Source: Paramacrobiotus metropolitanus (Eukaryota; Tardigrada; Eutardigrada; Parachela; Macrobiotidae). Taken from it: a DNA stretch of 64,000 nt. This document shows positions 26,401 to 38,400 of this stretch, one piece after another. The notes beneath the pieces were generated by a model that worked only from the letters and a program-made list of their open reading frames with translations, was not told where the DNA came from and ran no database searches. Both the position numbers and the translations under genes were made by a program. Positions within the stretch are counted from its first letter, which is position 1. Each line of letters begins with the position of its first letter. Where the stretch lies: assembly GCF_019649055.1 (NCBI RefSeq), contig NW_026570235.1, forward strand, positions 992,001 through 1,056,000, written 5' to 3'.

Positions 26401-26495
26401 TTCCTCATCCGGGATATGTTGTAAAGTTTCACAAGGACCGCAACGTTACGTATCCGGATGCGTTAGAATCACCTGCCGCCTCCCTTCTTGGCTAA
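23428..26495 (+). CDS. LDL-receptor-family receptor (VLDLR/lipophorin-receptor type), 5' incomplete
   Basis: Five exons join in phase: 23428-23820, 23988-24411, 24704-25034, 25105-25426 and 25681-26495 (760 aa visible). It is an endocytic receptor for lipoprotein-type ligands at the cell surface. In order it shows a partial and then four full LDL-receptor class A repeats with CDGxxDCxDGxDE-type calcium sites, an EGF module ([12 protein letters not shown]), a calcium-binding EGF (DIDECA ... [11 protein letters not shown]), a YWTD-type beta-propeller ([42 protein letters not shown]) and a third EGF. A membrane span ([19 protein letters not shown]) precedes a ~75-residue tail with NPCY, an NPxY endocytosis signal. 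The first exon seen starts inside repeat 1, so exons encoding the signal peptide and the start of that repeat lie upstream. An exon ending at 21769 (CERG) would fit the phase but not the usual Cys spacing well. Confidence 0.93.
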
Positions 26496-26818
26496 TTCCA
26501 GAGTAAACGATTTCTATATTATGAATGCTTTTTGTGATATTCTGGATTGTTCCTGGCATATTCGACCCGTGACATTTGTTTCTGCTGGAAGATTTTTATA
26601 CTTTTTTCTATTGGTATTGTATTAGGTTTTTGTCTTCTTTGGATGAATGTTGTTTATCATATTTACTAGTTTTTTACACATACATGTGAAAGTTTGTGCA
26701 CCTTGTAGCTTTTGTAATTTTTTCGCATGGGTATTAACACTGGCGATAATATTATTTTAGAACCAAGTTATGCGAGTATTAAAGCTTTTGCTCACTTTTA
26801 CGTCACCTTCGTTTTCGT
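26496..26818. other. Tail-to-tail intergenic gap
   Basis: Only 323 bp separate the stop codons of the receptor (+) and the MEIG1-like gene (-). The stretch is T-rich and must contain both 3' ends; the two transcripts may overlap. Confidence 0.6.
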
Positions 26819-27798
26819 TCACCGAGGCACAACGTCCGCAGCGGATGGCGCATTCTGTTTTTTGCCGTTGATCTTTACTTTTGGGTCTTTTTTCTTGGCT
26901 AATTTGTCATGATCTGCCGAAACAGCATTAGCAGATTTTTTTATCAGGTCATTTTGAGCTCCGGCCAGCCCTTGTTGCAGTATCTCTATAATGTTCTGAT
27001 CTTTCCGCATGTATCGTTCGTCGTAATAATTAAGGCGAAGCTGGCTGAGTTTATTATCAGTGCATTCTCGGAATGGACCAATTCGAATCCTGCGTCCTTT
27101 TTGTAGACTTGGAAGTTCCTTAATGAACCCATTTAGCTCCCATTGCTTTGCTAGGGACATAAGAAATTAGTTTCATTAATTTTTTTTAAGTCATAATAAA
27201 TACAGTAAGTTTTTTTCCTCCTGATTCTGTTGTTTTGAAATTAATTATCGCGTTAACCACTGGCACGGGAACATGGGCTTAAGGAAAATGCAGATTTACT
27301 GCAATTTGCAAAAGTAAAGTTACGGCGAACTGGACGAATATGAAGACATAAATAAAGCCCATTAACTTCTATAAACAAGTACTTAACCTATACAGGTAAC
27401 ATCCAATCCTGCTTCCCATCAGGCAATATCCACCAAAATAGCAAAACTGCGCTTCTAATTGTATCTATCGTATTTACAATGTTACCTGCGCTTTTATGTA
27501 TTATCCAGTAATAAACTTCATCGCAGTAGCCGGCAGTGCGATATCTGTATAGGTTTTCGATATTTTTGTTCCAGCTTGCGCTTTCTGCTACACATTGTGG
27601 CTTAGGGGGTCGGTAAGCCAAGTTCCGGTACTTATCCAGAGGCTCGTTAATTAAATCTAAATCTTCCTTCCCCTTCAAGGCTCGATGCCCACTTATAACG
27701 TCTTCCAGTGGCAGTTGTTGTTGCGTTAGTGCAGTAATCCAGTCTTTCAATTTCAGGTAATGCGCAATGTGGGCGTTCTTATTTTTTGCCGGTTTCAT
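26819..27798 (-). CDS. MEIG1: MEIG1-like protein (cilium/sperm-associated) with extra N- and C-terminal parts
   Basis: Two exons, 27798-27486 and 27150-26819, join in phase (donor GTAACA, phase 1) to give 214 aa. The centre resembles MEIG1, the small partner of PACRG needed for sperm manchette/flagellum building: SWNKNIENLYRYRTAGYCDEVYY matches the conserved W..NIENLYRFQQAGYRDE block, and after the intron W.LNGFIKEL ... FRECTDNKL matches the W..TGF.KKL ... RECDDKEV block. The vertebrate protein is only 88 aa. Here about 85 residues precede the core, and a Lys-rich tail (KLAKKKDPKVKINGKK) of about 60 residues follows it. The assignment rests on remembered family motifs; the extensions are unassigned. 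It lies tail to tail with the LDL-type receptor. Confidence 0.68.
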
Positions 27799-30373
27799 GA
27801 ACCTTATGAGGCAAACGTATTTTGCAGATATAAATATATTGTTTTTGTATCACGTGTCACATGACTAATAAGCTGAACAAACAATACGCAAGAGTGTATG
27901 GTGAAGTACGGCATTTTTTCATTGCCATCTTTTGATTACTTCAATTGACGTAATAGTTATTATGGGCTTAATTAAGCGTTTGCAAACACCGCTATTGTCA
28001 CAAAAAAACTTATGTTTAATTTTATTAAGTTTGTTACTAAGTCTCACCTCGGCATATGTCATAATTATGTAAATTCAAGAAAGAATTGTCCGTGCAAAAC
28101 AAATCTACAAAAAATGCTTTTTTCGCACAATTATTGGTAATGCTTTTTCTTGTACTTACGTGTCTACATAGTGTGTTAAGGGCAACGTTAAGTGGGCCAC
28201 TGCAACAAACAAACATTCAAGGTGACCATAACAGCAGCTGCAAAAATGAATTGTTGTTCCTAAAGCTCTTGCGATTACGTAGATGCATGCGGTAAAATTC
28301 TCGTTTAATTTGAGCCTGAGAAACCTTAAACGGTCAAACCAGCGCTTTCGTACTTTTTAATTAAAACTGGGTTGGTTGAACTACTTCGAAATACGAATAA
28401 GCCTTGGCTAAATTTATTACAGAAGATGTTGCGCACTCGTGTGGTAAGTTGAAGGTGCCACGGAAAACCCACGTAATACTTTGAAGGTGACCTTCTAAAT
28501 CACACACTTGAGCACAAATCACCATAGTAATTTTATTACAAACGTTCCTACTGCCTTTGCTTTAACTCTCCACGTTATTTTAAAAATAAAAAAATAGCCA
28601 TCCGTATTCTGAATTCTCGAGAAAATGATTTAGCTAAATAAGAATTCTCCACTGCTCAAATTGAACGTCCGTAAATTAAACGGACATAACATTTTGTGAA
28701 CATAATTCAAAATGAGTGAGGAATACAGACTGTGATTTATATTAATTTTATAATTCGGTTTGGTGTTGAAGAATTCGGATTGAGACCGGTGTGGAAGAAT
28801 AATATCACACTAGAAACAGTCTGCATGTAGGCATTAGAATGTTGCGAAAGACTTGCTGCGAAGGCAGAGCTGCCGGCTTCCAGTCGAAGTGTTGACTTTT
28901 CGTGTCCGACGTGATTTTCTTTGGTCACTCACAGAGCGCGCTTAATTGTACCGAAGCACCAAATTCCACGTGCGCTATTTGCAGATTACTCGAACATTTA
29001 CAGCTGACTTCCTGTACAGATATTCCTGTTCCGGAATAAGCTGTATCAACAAAGATTTTCAGATAAATAATTATATGTGAAAAAAAGTATTCTCTGAACT
29101 GGAAATACAGTTTCGAAAGTACTGCTGTTCCAGAACCAAAGTAATAATTTTCATGTGCAATGGAATAAATACAGGGTATACGACAGCAATTTTGCAGTTT
29201 ACAACTGTTCTGTGTGACAATGATTACTGCTGCACTGCACCCATGTGGCTGCGCTGCTGAATACTGTCCCTTCTTTGGCATTGTCGCTGTTTCGAAGTCA
29301 ACAATTCCTACGGGGTATTTTTGTATTCCCCGAGTCTCCCTGGGCGTGCGGGCTTTTGTTCGCCAATAAATGCGGCTGGCCGGTAATCTCAAGATTTGTC
29401 AGATTCATAAATATTCATCCACAGTTTATGGGTGAACATTACAGTAAATTGAAAGGCTGGCGTTTTAGCGTTTCTAGCAGCCTGCACTGCTACGCATGTT
29501 GCGATAGTGAAATAAATACTAATGTTATTACAAAACCGAAATGGAATCATAGATCCTCAGCAAAATCAATGGCTAACTCATTTTTAATAAGATCGAAATT
29601 CGAAATACCGTTTATCCGTATTGTACACAAGCTGAATCTAATACGTGGGAATTTCGAGGACACTTTAGACTTGAAAAAAATATCGTGCAACCCAGCTATT
29701 TTTACATCTGTATTTGGAGGTGATAAATGCAAAAAGTGTGTATTCAAGTAATCACGCTGTCCGCCCTCTATGCCAGTATATAACAACTAAAAGGTAAAAT
29801 TATGGGTACACCGGCGCAGCTGCCGATATAACTCTGTTTGTGCAAGACATTAGCCAGAATTCCTGTTGAAATGGCATTGCATATTTATTAATCCCGCATT
29901 TATACAGTAAAACCCATTAGTATTCGCTTAAGTGCATCATGAAAATATGGTTTTTTAATTTGGAAATCAACTCAACAGACATTAACTGGCCGTGTGATGT
30001 TTGGACTCTATATTACCGTCACGAAATCATTTTGTGGGCACAGCATTACTGTCGGCGGATCGCACCAGCACAATGCGTTGTTGGCGCGCGCTGCGCCGGC
30101 TATCCCACAGAAGGGCGTGATCTAGCAGCTTCCCCGAGTAAAGTGATAATCCAGATCAGGTCGCACACAGGCAAGTGCGTCACTAATTCATCCCTCTCTT
30201 CCTCTTCAACTGGGTTCCTGATTTATTAAAGACCTCGGCATATTCCAATCTGTGAGCCAGTAAGAGCTTTTCTCTTCACAGGTCACACTGCAGCGAATAT
30301 TCTAGTGTTCCGGTTGAACATATTGGGGAAAAGCCTTACTTGCTCTTTTATTTTTTGATATTCCGAGTCAATC
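27799..30373. other. 2.6-kb region without a supportable gene
   Basis: Open frames of 155 codons (29392-28925, -) and 168 codons (29245-29751, +) overlap partly and lack any recognisable domain. Neither has a neighbour in phase. The region should contain the promoter of the MEIG1-like gene on its left and that of the neuropeptide precursor on its right. Confidence 0.45.
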
Positions 30374-32843
30374 ATGTATAACTGTCCAGCGACGAGTCTA
30401 AAGGTATGCTTTGCATTGGTGACCTTTGCAATTTGCCTGTCTGGAAGTCGTGGATATACCGAGAACGTGGAGAACGATCCCAGTGAATTCGATAATTTTG
30501 CTCGACTTCCTTTTGGAATACGATTTGTCCGGCGCAATGGTAAGAATACTTTTACATCTATATGTGCCAAGTTGACCTTTGTGAAATGTTTTTCCAAAGC
30601 GGTAGTGGCTGCCTGTCCTCCCACGGAACCGTTCATGTGTCCCGGAATTGTCAAAAAATGCATCTCTCTCGGCTTCGTATGTGATGGTAGTCCTGATTGT
30701 CCGGATGGATATGATGAAAACAAAGCCTTGTGCTCAGCAGGTAAAACTGAATGCTCGAGCCAACTAACGGTAAACTAGGAACGGCTACCGCTAAGCTCCT
30801 TACTGAGTCGCTGTAGAATCTGATTGCTGCTACGTTATAATTCTTAAGGATTTAAAGTTAGTAATCCCGGCCGCGTGGCTGTAAAATTTGTCCTATGCTA
30901 TGTTTATGTTATGTGAAACTTTAAGGTCAAGGGCAGAAGTCCCGCACGCACTCTTACATAGACTGCGCGAACTATCCTTAATAACCAAGATTATTAAATT
31001 ATTTTTCTAAATTATTTGACAATTTTTATTGCCTAACGTTTGAACAGATGAAGTACACAAAAAGGCCGAAAGTTATAAGGGTATATTTGTATATGTAGAA
31101 AGGGCAACTTTATCTTGCACTACTCGTAGTATCTATTTAAGTAGCAACTTCCAGTAGTGGAAAACGTAAGCCGGCAGCATGCGCAACGCGGATATGTGTT
31201 GGAAAGTACTCAAATTACAGAATATAGATATTATACTGCACGAAATTCAATATTAATGGCTCATATAAATTTAACACCCCAGGGCACTTGACGCAACACT
31301 CTACGCTACTCAACCATCTTTTACTGGAATTACGCTAGTATAAATCATAAAATAAATTTAATGATCCATGAAATTGGTCCATAAATGATGACTTCAAGCA
31401 AATCAACGGGAGAAAACCCGATGCATTGTGCTATTGTGGCCAAGGGCGCTTGTCTATCCCAAAACGCGTCCCTTTTTGCACTCACGCACATTTTAATACT
31501 TCTCTTGCTAGACAATAGTCACGCATGCCGAGTTTTTAGAGCATAATACTGACTGGTGAGCGCACCCTTAATTTTCATCTGTTGTAGTTAGTTTTATATG
31601 ACTCCTTAATTCATCATTACAGACGCTAGCCCTCCTTGTGTAGGGAACTTCATTTGTAAACGTAATTAGATAATTGACAGACCTGATTTGCTTGTTGTCA
31701 GATTTACAAAGACAACAACGCATCTATATTATTATGAAAATTAATAAATTACCAGTGTACAACACTGGAAGTACAAGTAATGAGCTATATAATGCTCATG
31801 AGTTTATATAATAATGTATGCATATAAAAAACTAAAAATTATTAAGCACCGAATATGTACGTCTACCAAACAGAAATAACTCATATGAAGGATATATTAA
31901 AAAAAATCACCTACATTTGTATTTAATTTCAGGTATAACACATGCGTAATTTGGTCCTGAACGCAGACAGCATTACAAATATAGACAGGAAAACAGTATT
32001 ACAAATGCATAATAAATACAACTGAATTATTAAACAGTGTGTCTTAACAGCAAAGCGTCCACCTGTCCAAGAAACGGCGACTTTCTTTCATAACCTCCTG
32101 AAATCGCATGGATCGAACTTTCTGGAAAAGGTTTTCGGACCGGTGGCAAAAAACAACATGGAAAAAATGGGTGGAGTGGCTAATGTTGCTGTTGCTTTGT
32201 CCGGTAAGCTCATATGGGGCCCAATATTTGAACCTGATCATGTAATTATCAATCAAAGACGGTAGAGAATATTTGGATCTTAAGGTTAATTTCATACAAT
32301 GTACAATTGCTTAACTGCAAAACCACTACTTACCTTCTACTGGGTAGTTAAAATAAGCTTGTCCGTATAAAACTAGTCTATTTCGTCTAACCTGAATTGA
32401 CGTTACTTTTAGAACAAATTTCCACACTTATTTAAGGAATAGAGAAATATGCGCTTTTAAATGTTTACACAGTCCATTTTCAAATCGAAAATTTAAGTAT
32501 TAACGATGCACTCTTACTATGCTTACGAAATTTTTCTTAGATATGATCGAACATGCGCATGAATGATGCAACCCACAAATATAAACCCCATCAAAGATAT
32601 GACAAAAATATTTTACTCAAACACATCCCATTGCTTACTGCAGGAAGCCCAACCATCAACGACTTTGGCGCTGCTACAAACATGGGTCAGGAAAACATTG
32701 AACGATTTCGAAACATTTTAACTGCCACCGAATCCGGGAACACAGAAGATCTCCACGGGCTGGGGATTTCCGATGCCGAATTGTCCGATATTAAGTTCTT
32801 CTTGGACAAGCTGATTGCCACCGGATTTGTGGTTCAACGATAG
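30374..32843 (+). CDS. Prohormone-4 / IDLSRF-like (ITG-like) neuropeptide precursor, complete
   Basis: Four exons join in phase: 30374-30539, 30600-30740, 32051-32203 and 32644-32843 (660 nt, 219 aa). The precursor is secreted. A signal peptide (residues 1 to ~27, hydrophobic core VCFALVTFAICLSG) is followed directly by a peptide that ends at Arg53-Arg54, with the core FARLPFGIRFV. Next come one LDL-receptor class A domain (CPPTEPFMC ... CISLGFVCDGSPDCPDGYDEN), KRPPVQETATFF, and the family's C-terminal helical block (HGSNFLEKVFG; LGISDAELSDIKFFLDKL). This order matches insect prohormone-4. Insect relatives release an IDLSRFYGHF-type peptide from the same place; here that motif is replaced, so the active sequence is diverged. 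The 60-nt first intron is a multiple of three and open, so its retention would add 20 residues without a frame break. PC2, encoded 18 kb away, is the expected class of processing enzyme. Confidence 0.9.
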
Positions 32844-33145
32844 ATGTTTATAGATAGCCTTGAACTAAAAACTGTTAACTGACATGTCAAGCCGCAATTC
32901 TGATACATTCTTTATTTTCGAATCGCTACGATCTGACTTTGACTTTTAAATCTTTTGCTTTAACTTTAATTGTGTTGTATACCAATAATTTATGGTAAGG
33001 TGGCTCCAGTGCATTCGTAAAGGTCAAGTGGCTATGCAGTCAATATATTTTGTTACCTAAATGCTACGGTTTAGTAAGCAACTTCCCTATATAGCTGAAG
33101 TGCCTTTATAATTGTAAGCGCAAAAAGGCTAATGTTTTTGCATAA

Positions 33146-33182
33146 GGTCACTAGCAGAGAGTTACCCTCTCTGCTAGTGACC
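33146..33182. repeat. Perfect 16-bp inverted repeat with 5-nt loop
   Basis: GGTCACTAGCAGAGAG, loop TTACC, then CTCTCTGCTAGTGACC. The stem is perfect, about half G+C in an A/T-rich setting, and lies about 300 nt downstream of the neuropeptide precursor's stop codon on the same strand. It could be a structured RNA element in the 3' untranslated region or downstream DNA, or the footprint of an element. It is too short for an ordinary microRNA precursor. Confidence 0.93.
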
Positions 33183-34252
33183 GTGCAGTAAATACTGTGC
33201 AGTATACAGTGCTATACAACATACTTGATTATTAACTGAAATACATGACAGACGGTCCTTAACATATATGCGCATGAGTTTACCACTTTAAAAAAAGCAC
33301 TAAAATTAATTAAACTATGCGGGGAGCATAACAGTATAACAACATGAACAAGTTACCGGTTTTAAACGCCATAGAGTTGTAATGCAGTACGTGACACTCG
33401 TACAACAAGACAGCAGACGGCGAACTGCGGAAAGCACACTGCGGAAAGCACACTATACAATACAATGCAATATCATACAGTATTGTACGAGTACATAAAT
33501 TTTCCTTATTATTTCTTACCATTACAGTTAGCTTTTGCTGTACCTTGTACCCTATTACAGTACTGCATGTGCATCAGTAATGTCTACCACAGCTGCAGCT
33601 GGTGATGCACAATTAGCGTAAAAGTGTCGATACTGTCCTGCCGTGCTTTTTCTTGATCACGGAATGCTTTTCTTAACAAGCGTTGACTGCCTTTATTTAT
33701 TTCTCGTTAACCCAATAAAAAATAATTGATTCGCAAAAAATTGTGTTAATGTTGACGCTAGACAGCTACCATCAATACTGGAAACGTAACACTGCTGGCT
33801 AACTGCATGGATTGCGAAGAGCACTTCAACGTTTTTTACCAGATCATTTTTCACCATTAGCTCGCCTGCATATTGTGTATCTGGCACGTATATTTTCGCT
33901 TTCGTTAAGATATGCGACACATATTATTAAACTTAGAGATAATTAGTGGATGATTAATAGAGGCGGATGTCGGACTAGCGATCTGCACAGTATTATTATT
34001 AATCACAAACGTTATTATTACGTCGGTATCGTTTTCGTTTTACTTTGACTTTGGCAAGAATCAAAACACGATATACTGTTTACTCGACTGAATTGCTATT
34101 AATGCCGTTGCATAGAATGGTTCTCTACCCTTAGATTTTTTCGTTGTAGCATGTCTTCTCCAGTTTATGTGGAGAAAGGAGCTTTGATATAGAACTTCTT
34201 GAAGTTGTGGTTTTAATTTACGTCACGTTCTATACAGGAAGAAGTTGTCCAC

Positions 34253-34816
34253 ATGGAATTCGATGTGAAAGAAAATTGCTTTCATATTAAATTCTATCTT
34301 ACTAACCGGCACAGGTACACTGTTTCGGAAAAAGATCGATCTTTACCTTTTGAAACTGCCGGAAAACAGTCAGTTGCATCAGGACAAAAAAGCTTTTATA
34401 GCGGTATACTGCACAATGTTTACATCTATAATTATTATGTGATAGGGGAAAGTTTTGAAAGTGATCTTCGGCAGTTATGCAAAATTAGATGGATGGTGTT
34501 ATTAGTCTGCACTATACAAAAGGCTTATAATTGCGCAGCACGGCGCTTACAACCTGCAAGTACAACCCAGTCGCTAATAGCCACCGGCTTAATCATCGGA
34601 TTTAATCAAGAAGAACATCAAAGAAACACCAACAATAAAGTGTTCTTTAGCTGTAACGCGGTCTCAATCATCTTCGCATGTCCAGCGCATTATATTCAGC
34701 ATAAGAAAAAAAATGCCATCTTGTCTACAAGAAAGAGTAGACTACGCTTACGATGCCCAGTGTGTACCTGTACATGCAGCGCACCGACAACGTATTCGAT
34801 CAGCATCCGTCGGTAA
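34253..34816 (+). other. Unassigned 187-codon open frame
   Basis: A single-exon frame with the opening MEFDVKEN and the ending ISIRR. It has no signal peptide, repeats or motif I recognise, and its codon choice looks like the surrounding noncoding DNA. It may be chance; I list it because it is among the longest frames not explained by a recognised gene. Confidence 0.12.
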
Positions 34817-35446
34817 ACGCTAGTGATCAACGGCATCTTTCAGTCATTTGAAAGGTTGCGCCTGTTGATGTGTTCGTGCGCGTCTGCTCGGAAAAATCAG
34901 AGAGCGTGTATGAAATCTTCTGATTCTTGTACGATAATTCATACAATTAAGACCTAGTTTCCGATGCCACCTTATTAAGGCCACGATATTGTTGTGAGTT
35001 TGTGTGTGAAGACAGACGCTCGTTGCAGATGTCTATTAGATCAACTGTAACAGTATAAGGCCAACTAAACTGTACAGATTATCGGTTGAATGCCGACTTC
35101 ATTCGGTGTGTATTATATTGTGTGTCTGGAGTAAATTGTTAAATTTACTGTGTTTTGCGTGGTTTGTTACCCACTTTTCTATCGGCATCATAATTTCTTG
35201 AGCAACAAAGCCTAATCAAGCGTGACAGTGATGCCGGTGGATACTTATGCTTAATCGGAATTAAGTAGCGGATATGCGCACGCGTTAGCATCTGCTTATG
35301 GTTGTGTGATTTTGTGTATTCATGTTGCATATTGGAATTTTCCGGAATACAGAACATTGTAATTATATCGCCACTAAACGTCCACAGTTGTTATAGTCCG
35401 CTTTTTTCCGCTCGACCTGTCGTGTGTGTGACAGGTTGGGCTTGAA

Positions 35447-38400
35447 ATGGTTCCGTATTGGCTGTTGACGTTTTATCCCGCTGCTTTTATTGTAATTTGC
35501 CCGCTTCTCTATCTACGCCCGGTCGATGCTCAGGATATTCAGTCCGCCCCGCTACAGTACATAAGTTACAGTGCAGTTCCGAGGCTTCCCTTTTCCGAAA
35601 ACCTTTTACGGTTGCGGGATGGAACTAACATTATGGGTATGCGTATATAAAGTTTCTCGTATGCAGATACTCATTCTGATTTGGCTATTATTTCGTCTTC
35701 AAACACCAACCTATGCCGCGGCATTTTTATTTATGGTTACGTCTTAATCCATGAACTACACGCTGGCTGTATGGCAACTTCGAAGAGTTCGAGAGTAGTC
35801 GTACTCGTCTAGCAGTAAAATAGTCACTCTAGGTAGTAGTATTATTTAGTGTTTTGTTGGGTTGGGGTATATTTGAGCTCACCTACAATCTGTATAATTT
35901 TTATTCGTCCACTATGTATTTGTCCGTTTAAATTTATCACGCAGAAGCTTCCGAAAATTACTTTTGATTGTCACAAAAGCGGAACTTCAGTAATTGCGTT
36001 TGTACGATAAGTAAAAATTTTTATTGATCAGTTGCTATTTTTCATTTTACTTTTTCTCATATATTATGCAGGGATAATATAATTCATAAACCCTGCAAGC
36101 TTGAGCAATACTTATAATCCTAATACATTTACTGATTTATTTAATTGTCTTCACTTCATGGCAATCTTATTAAACCCTTACTGCCAGTTGGTCTCTAGCT
36201 CCGGTTTTACGAACGATGCTATGTTTCGCTTCGCGTTTTTAGAAGATGATTTTCAATTATCCAGCAATATTTCGCTGTTTACTTAATATGCAGACGTAGG
36301 AGTAGAGATCCAAAGGACATACACTTCCATCTCACTTACTTTGCTTACCAGATGTTTGTTCCAATATACGTTTCGTGATCTGGTCATCAGAAATGTATTT
36401 TGATAATTAATGTTGTACTTATTGTTAACAACTCTGCACCAGTGCTTGAACTGATGGGAATGTACGAAATTTATGTATTTATCGCTTTGTATAGATATAT
36501 ATACTTAATATGCAAAGTTGCAAGCCACAGTATTAATTTTTAAATCGTACAAATACATATATTCGAGTATATTTAGTAATTTTATGCAGCGAGAGTTGCG
36601 CTTAATGGCTTACGCATTGGTTAATGTGTCCGCAACGGGTTATTAATGCGTACGGCACCGGTCGCAAGTTCTTTTAACTTGTCAGAATCCTCACTTCCGT
36701 TTCCTCTGTGTGTGTATTGACATACTTAATGAAGCGCGATGGGTAAATTTTGAATTAGACTTGGCAATCAAAAAAATTTACGCTTAATAATTGCTGTGTG
36801 CCATTTTGCAGGTGCGACCAGAACCGCCCGAACGGAATCACTTCGCAGCTACGATACATGCCCGGCCAATTCCGAGTGTACATTTATGTCCAAGTGCACC
36901 ACATTACGCCGTGTACAGCCGACGGTGCGCTGTGATGTAGCACTCAACGAAATGCAGTCGGCCATTAGTATGCGTCTTCCGGGCGGAGTGTGTTGTCGCA
37001 CCAAAATGTCTGCCGCTAGCAGTGCAGATACGATGGTCAACTCGCAAACATCTCTGTTTACCCCCGTCACTTCTGGAGAGTCCAGTTATCTTCCCAACAG
37101 CAACCGGAAATCAGGTCATCTTGTGAATTTTGTCCAGTCCCCCAATTCCGCCGGCGTGCATTATGCGCCCGGTAGCAAAACCCCGCTGATTTTTACCGAT
37201 CCTGGAAAGGAATCGTCCGTTAGCTACATTCCAGGAGAAGCGCCGGTCAATAAAATTAAGCAAAAAATGGATGCAGTTGTGCCTGCTGCGGTATGTGTAT
37301 ACAGCGCACTCCAGTTCGAATTTCCGTTATTTGCACGCTATCACAGCATATTGTATCTACAGTAAACCGCGCCGGTTTTTTTATGTCAAATTATGGTGGG
37401 TGAGCTTTCCATAATTAAAGAAAAAATTAGGTTGTGATCATTGAAGACTACTAATTAATATTAACTTTGTTAAGCAAATGTTAAGCATTTGTTGGTACTC
37501 CTTGGTAAATTATAGATTATTTTAATTACTTTCAGACTTTCAGTAATATTACTTGATAATCCTTCATTCTAAATAATTATTCTTGCATTTTAAATTATTC
37601 TTGCATAATTATCACTATAAAGTACATACGTGCCATATTTGATTGCGAGTTGCCCAGTAAAGCCCACCAGTAAATGTACAACTTAACAGCGGCAACAATT
37701 CATAACAGTTTTTTTAACAACCGCCTTTTGATATAGGACGAGTTAATGATACCAAAACCAGTCGCAACAGAGCCTTCAAAATTACCGATTGAGGGCTCAG
37801 TGCCTCTTGCCGTCCTCACTCCTCCGCCGCCGAAACCCATCAGTGCAACTGCAAATCAAAATCCACCGCCGCCATCGAACGACGCACCAAACACCCAGGT
37901 GTTGTTCCAAACCGCTGCCATCTCGCAGGAAACACCACCGCCCAACACCACTCCCCAACCACTTCCTGCAGGCGGGTTTAGTCCTCCACAACCCCAGTGG
38001 GTCTACTCAGTACCAACGAATCAGCAGCAGTACAATGCACCGGTACAACAAATTTACAATGCACCGGTTTCCCCGCAGCCACCGCAGATGCCTATGCAGT
38101 GGCCAGTACAGCAAATACCGGCCGCGCCAGCGCAACCGATGCAGAGCACAGGTGTCCAGAACACAATGGGAATACTGCCCAATTTAGGTATAGTAAATTC
38201 CATCTGAAACATTTTTGAAAACGCTATATTTAAATACAGAATTTATTGGGTGACGTGCGTTCTAGCTTGTGCCTTATTATTTACAACGCTAATAAATATT
38301 ACTGCAACCTTTCGTAAAACGGGGAAAACTGCTGCACATTTGCATACGTAACAATTATCACACATAAACAAATCTACTGCAGCATCTTAATCGGCTAATG

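Larger units (their letters stand above)
32844..35446. other. 2.6-kb intergenic region with a hairpin and an unassigned frame
   Basis: The region follows the neuropeptide gene and precedes the clip protease. It contains the perfect hairpin at 33146-33182 and a 187-codon open frame at 34253-34816 (+) with no recognisable domain, signal peptide or flanking splice partners. The last part before 35447 presumably contains the protease promoter and leader. Confidence 0.45.

Noticed and set aside
28925-29751. Two partly overlapping frames of 155 (-) and 168 (+) codons
   Set aside because: No domain, signal peptide or phase-matched exon; two long overlapping frames on opposite strands suggest a stop-poor stretch rather than genes.
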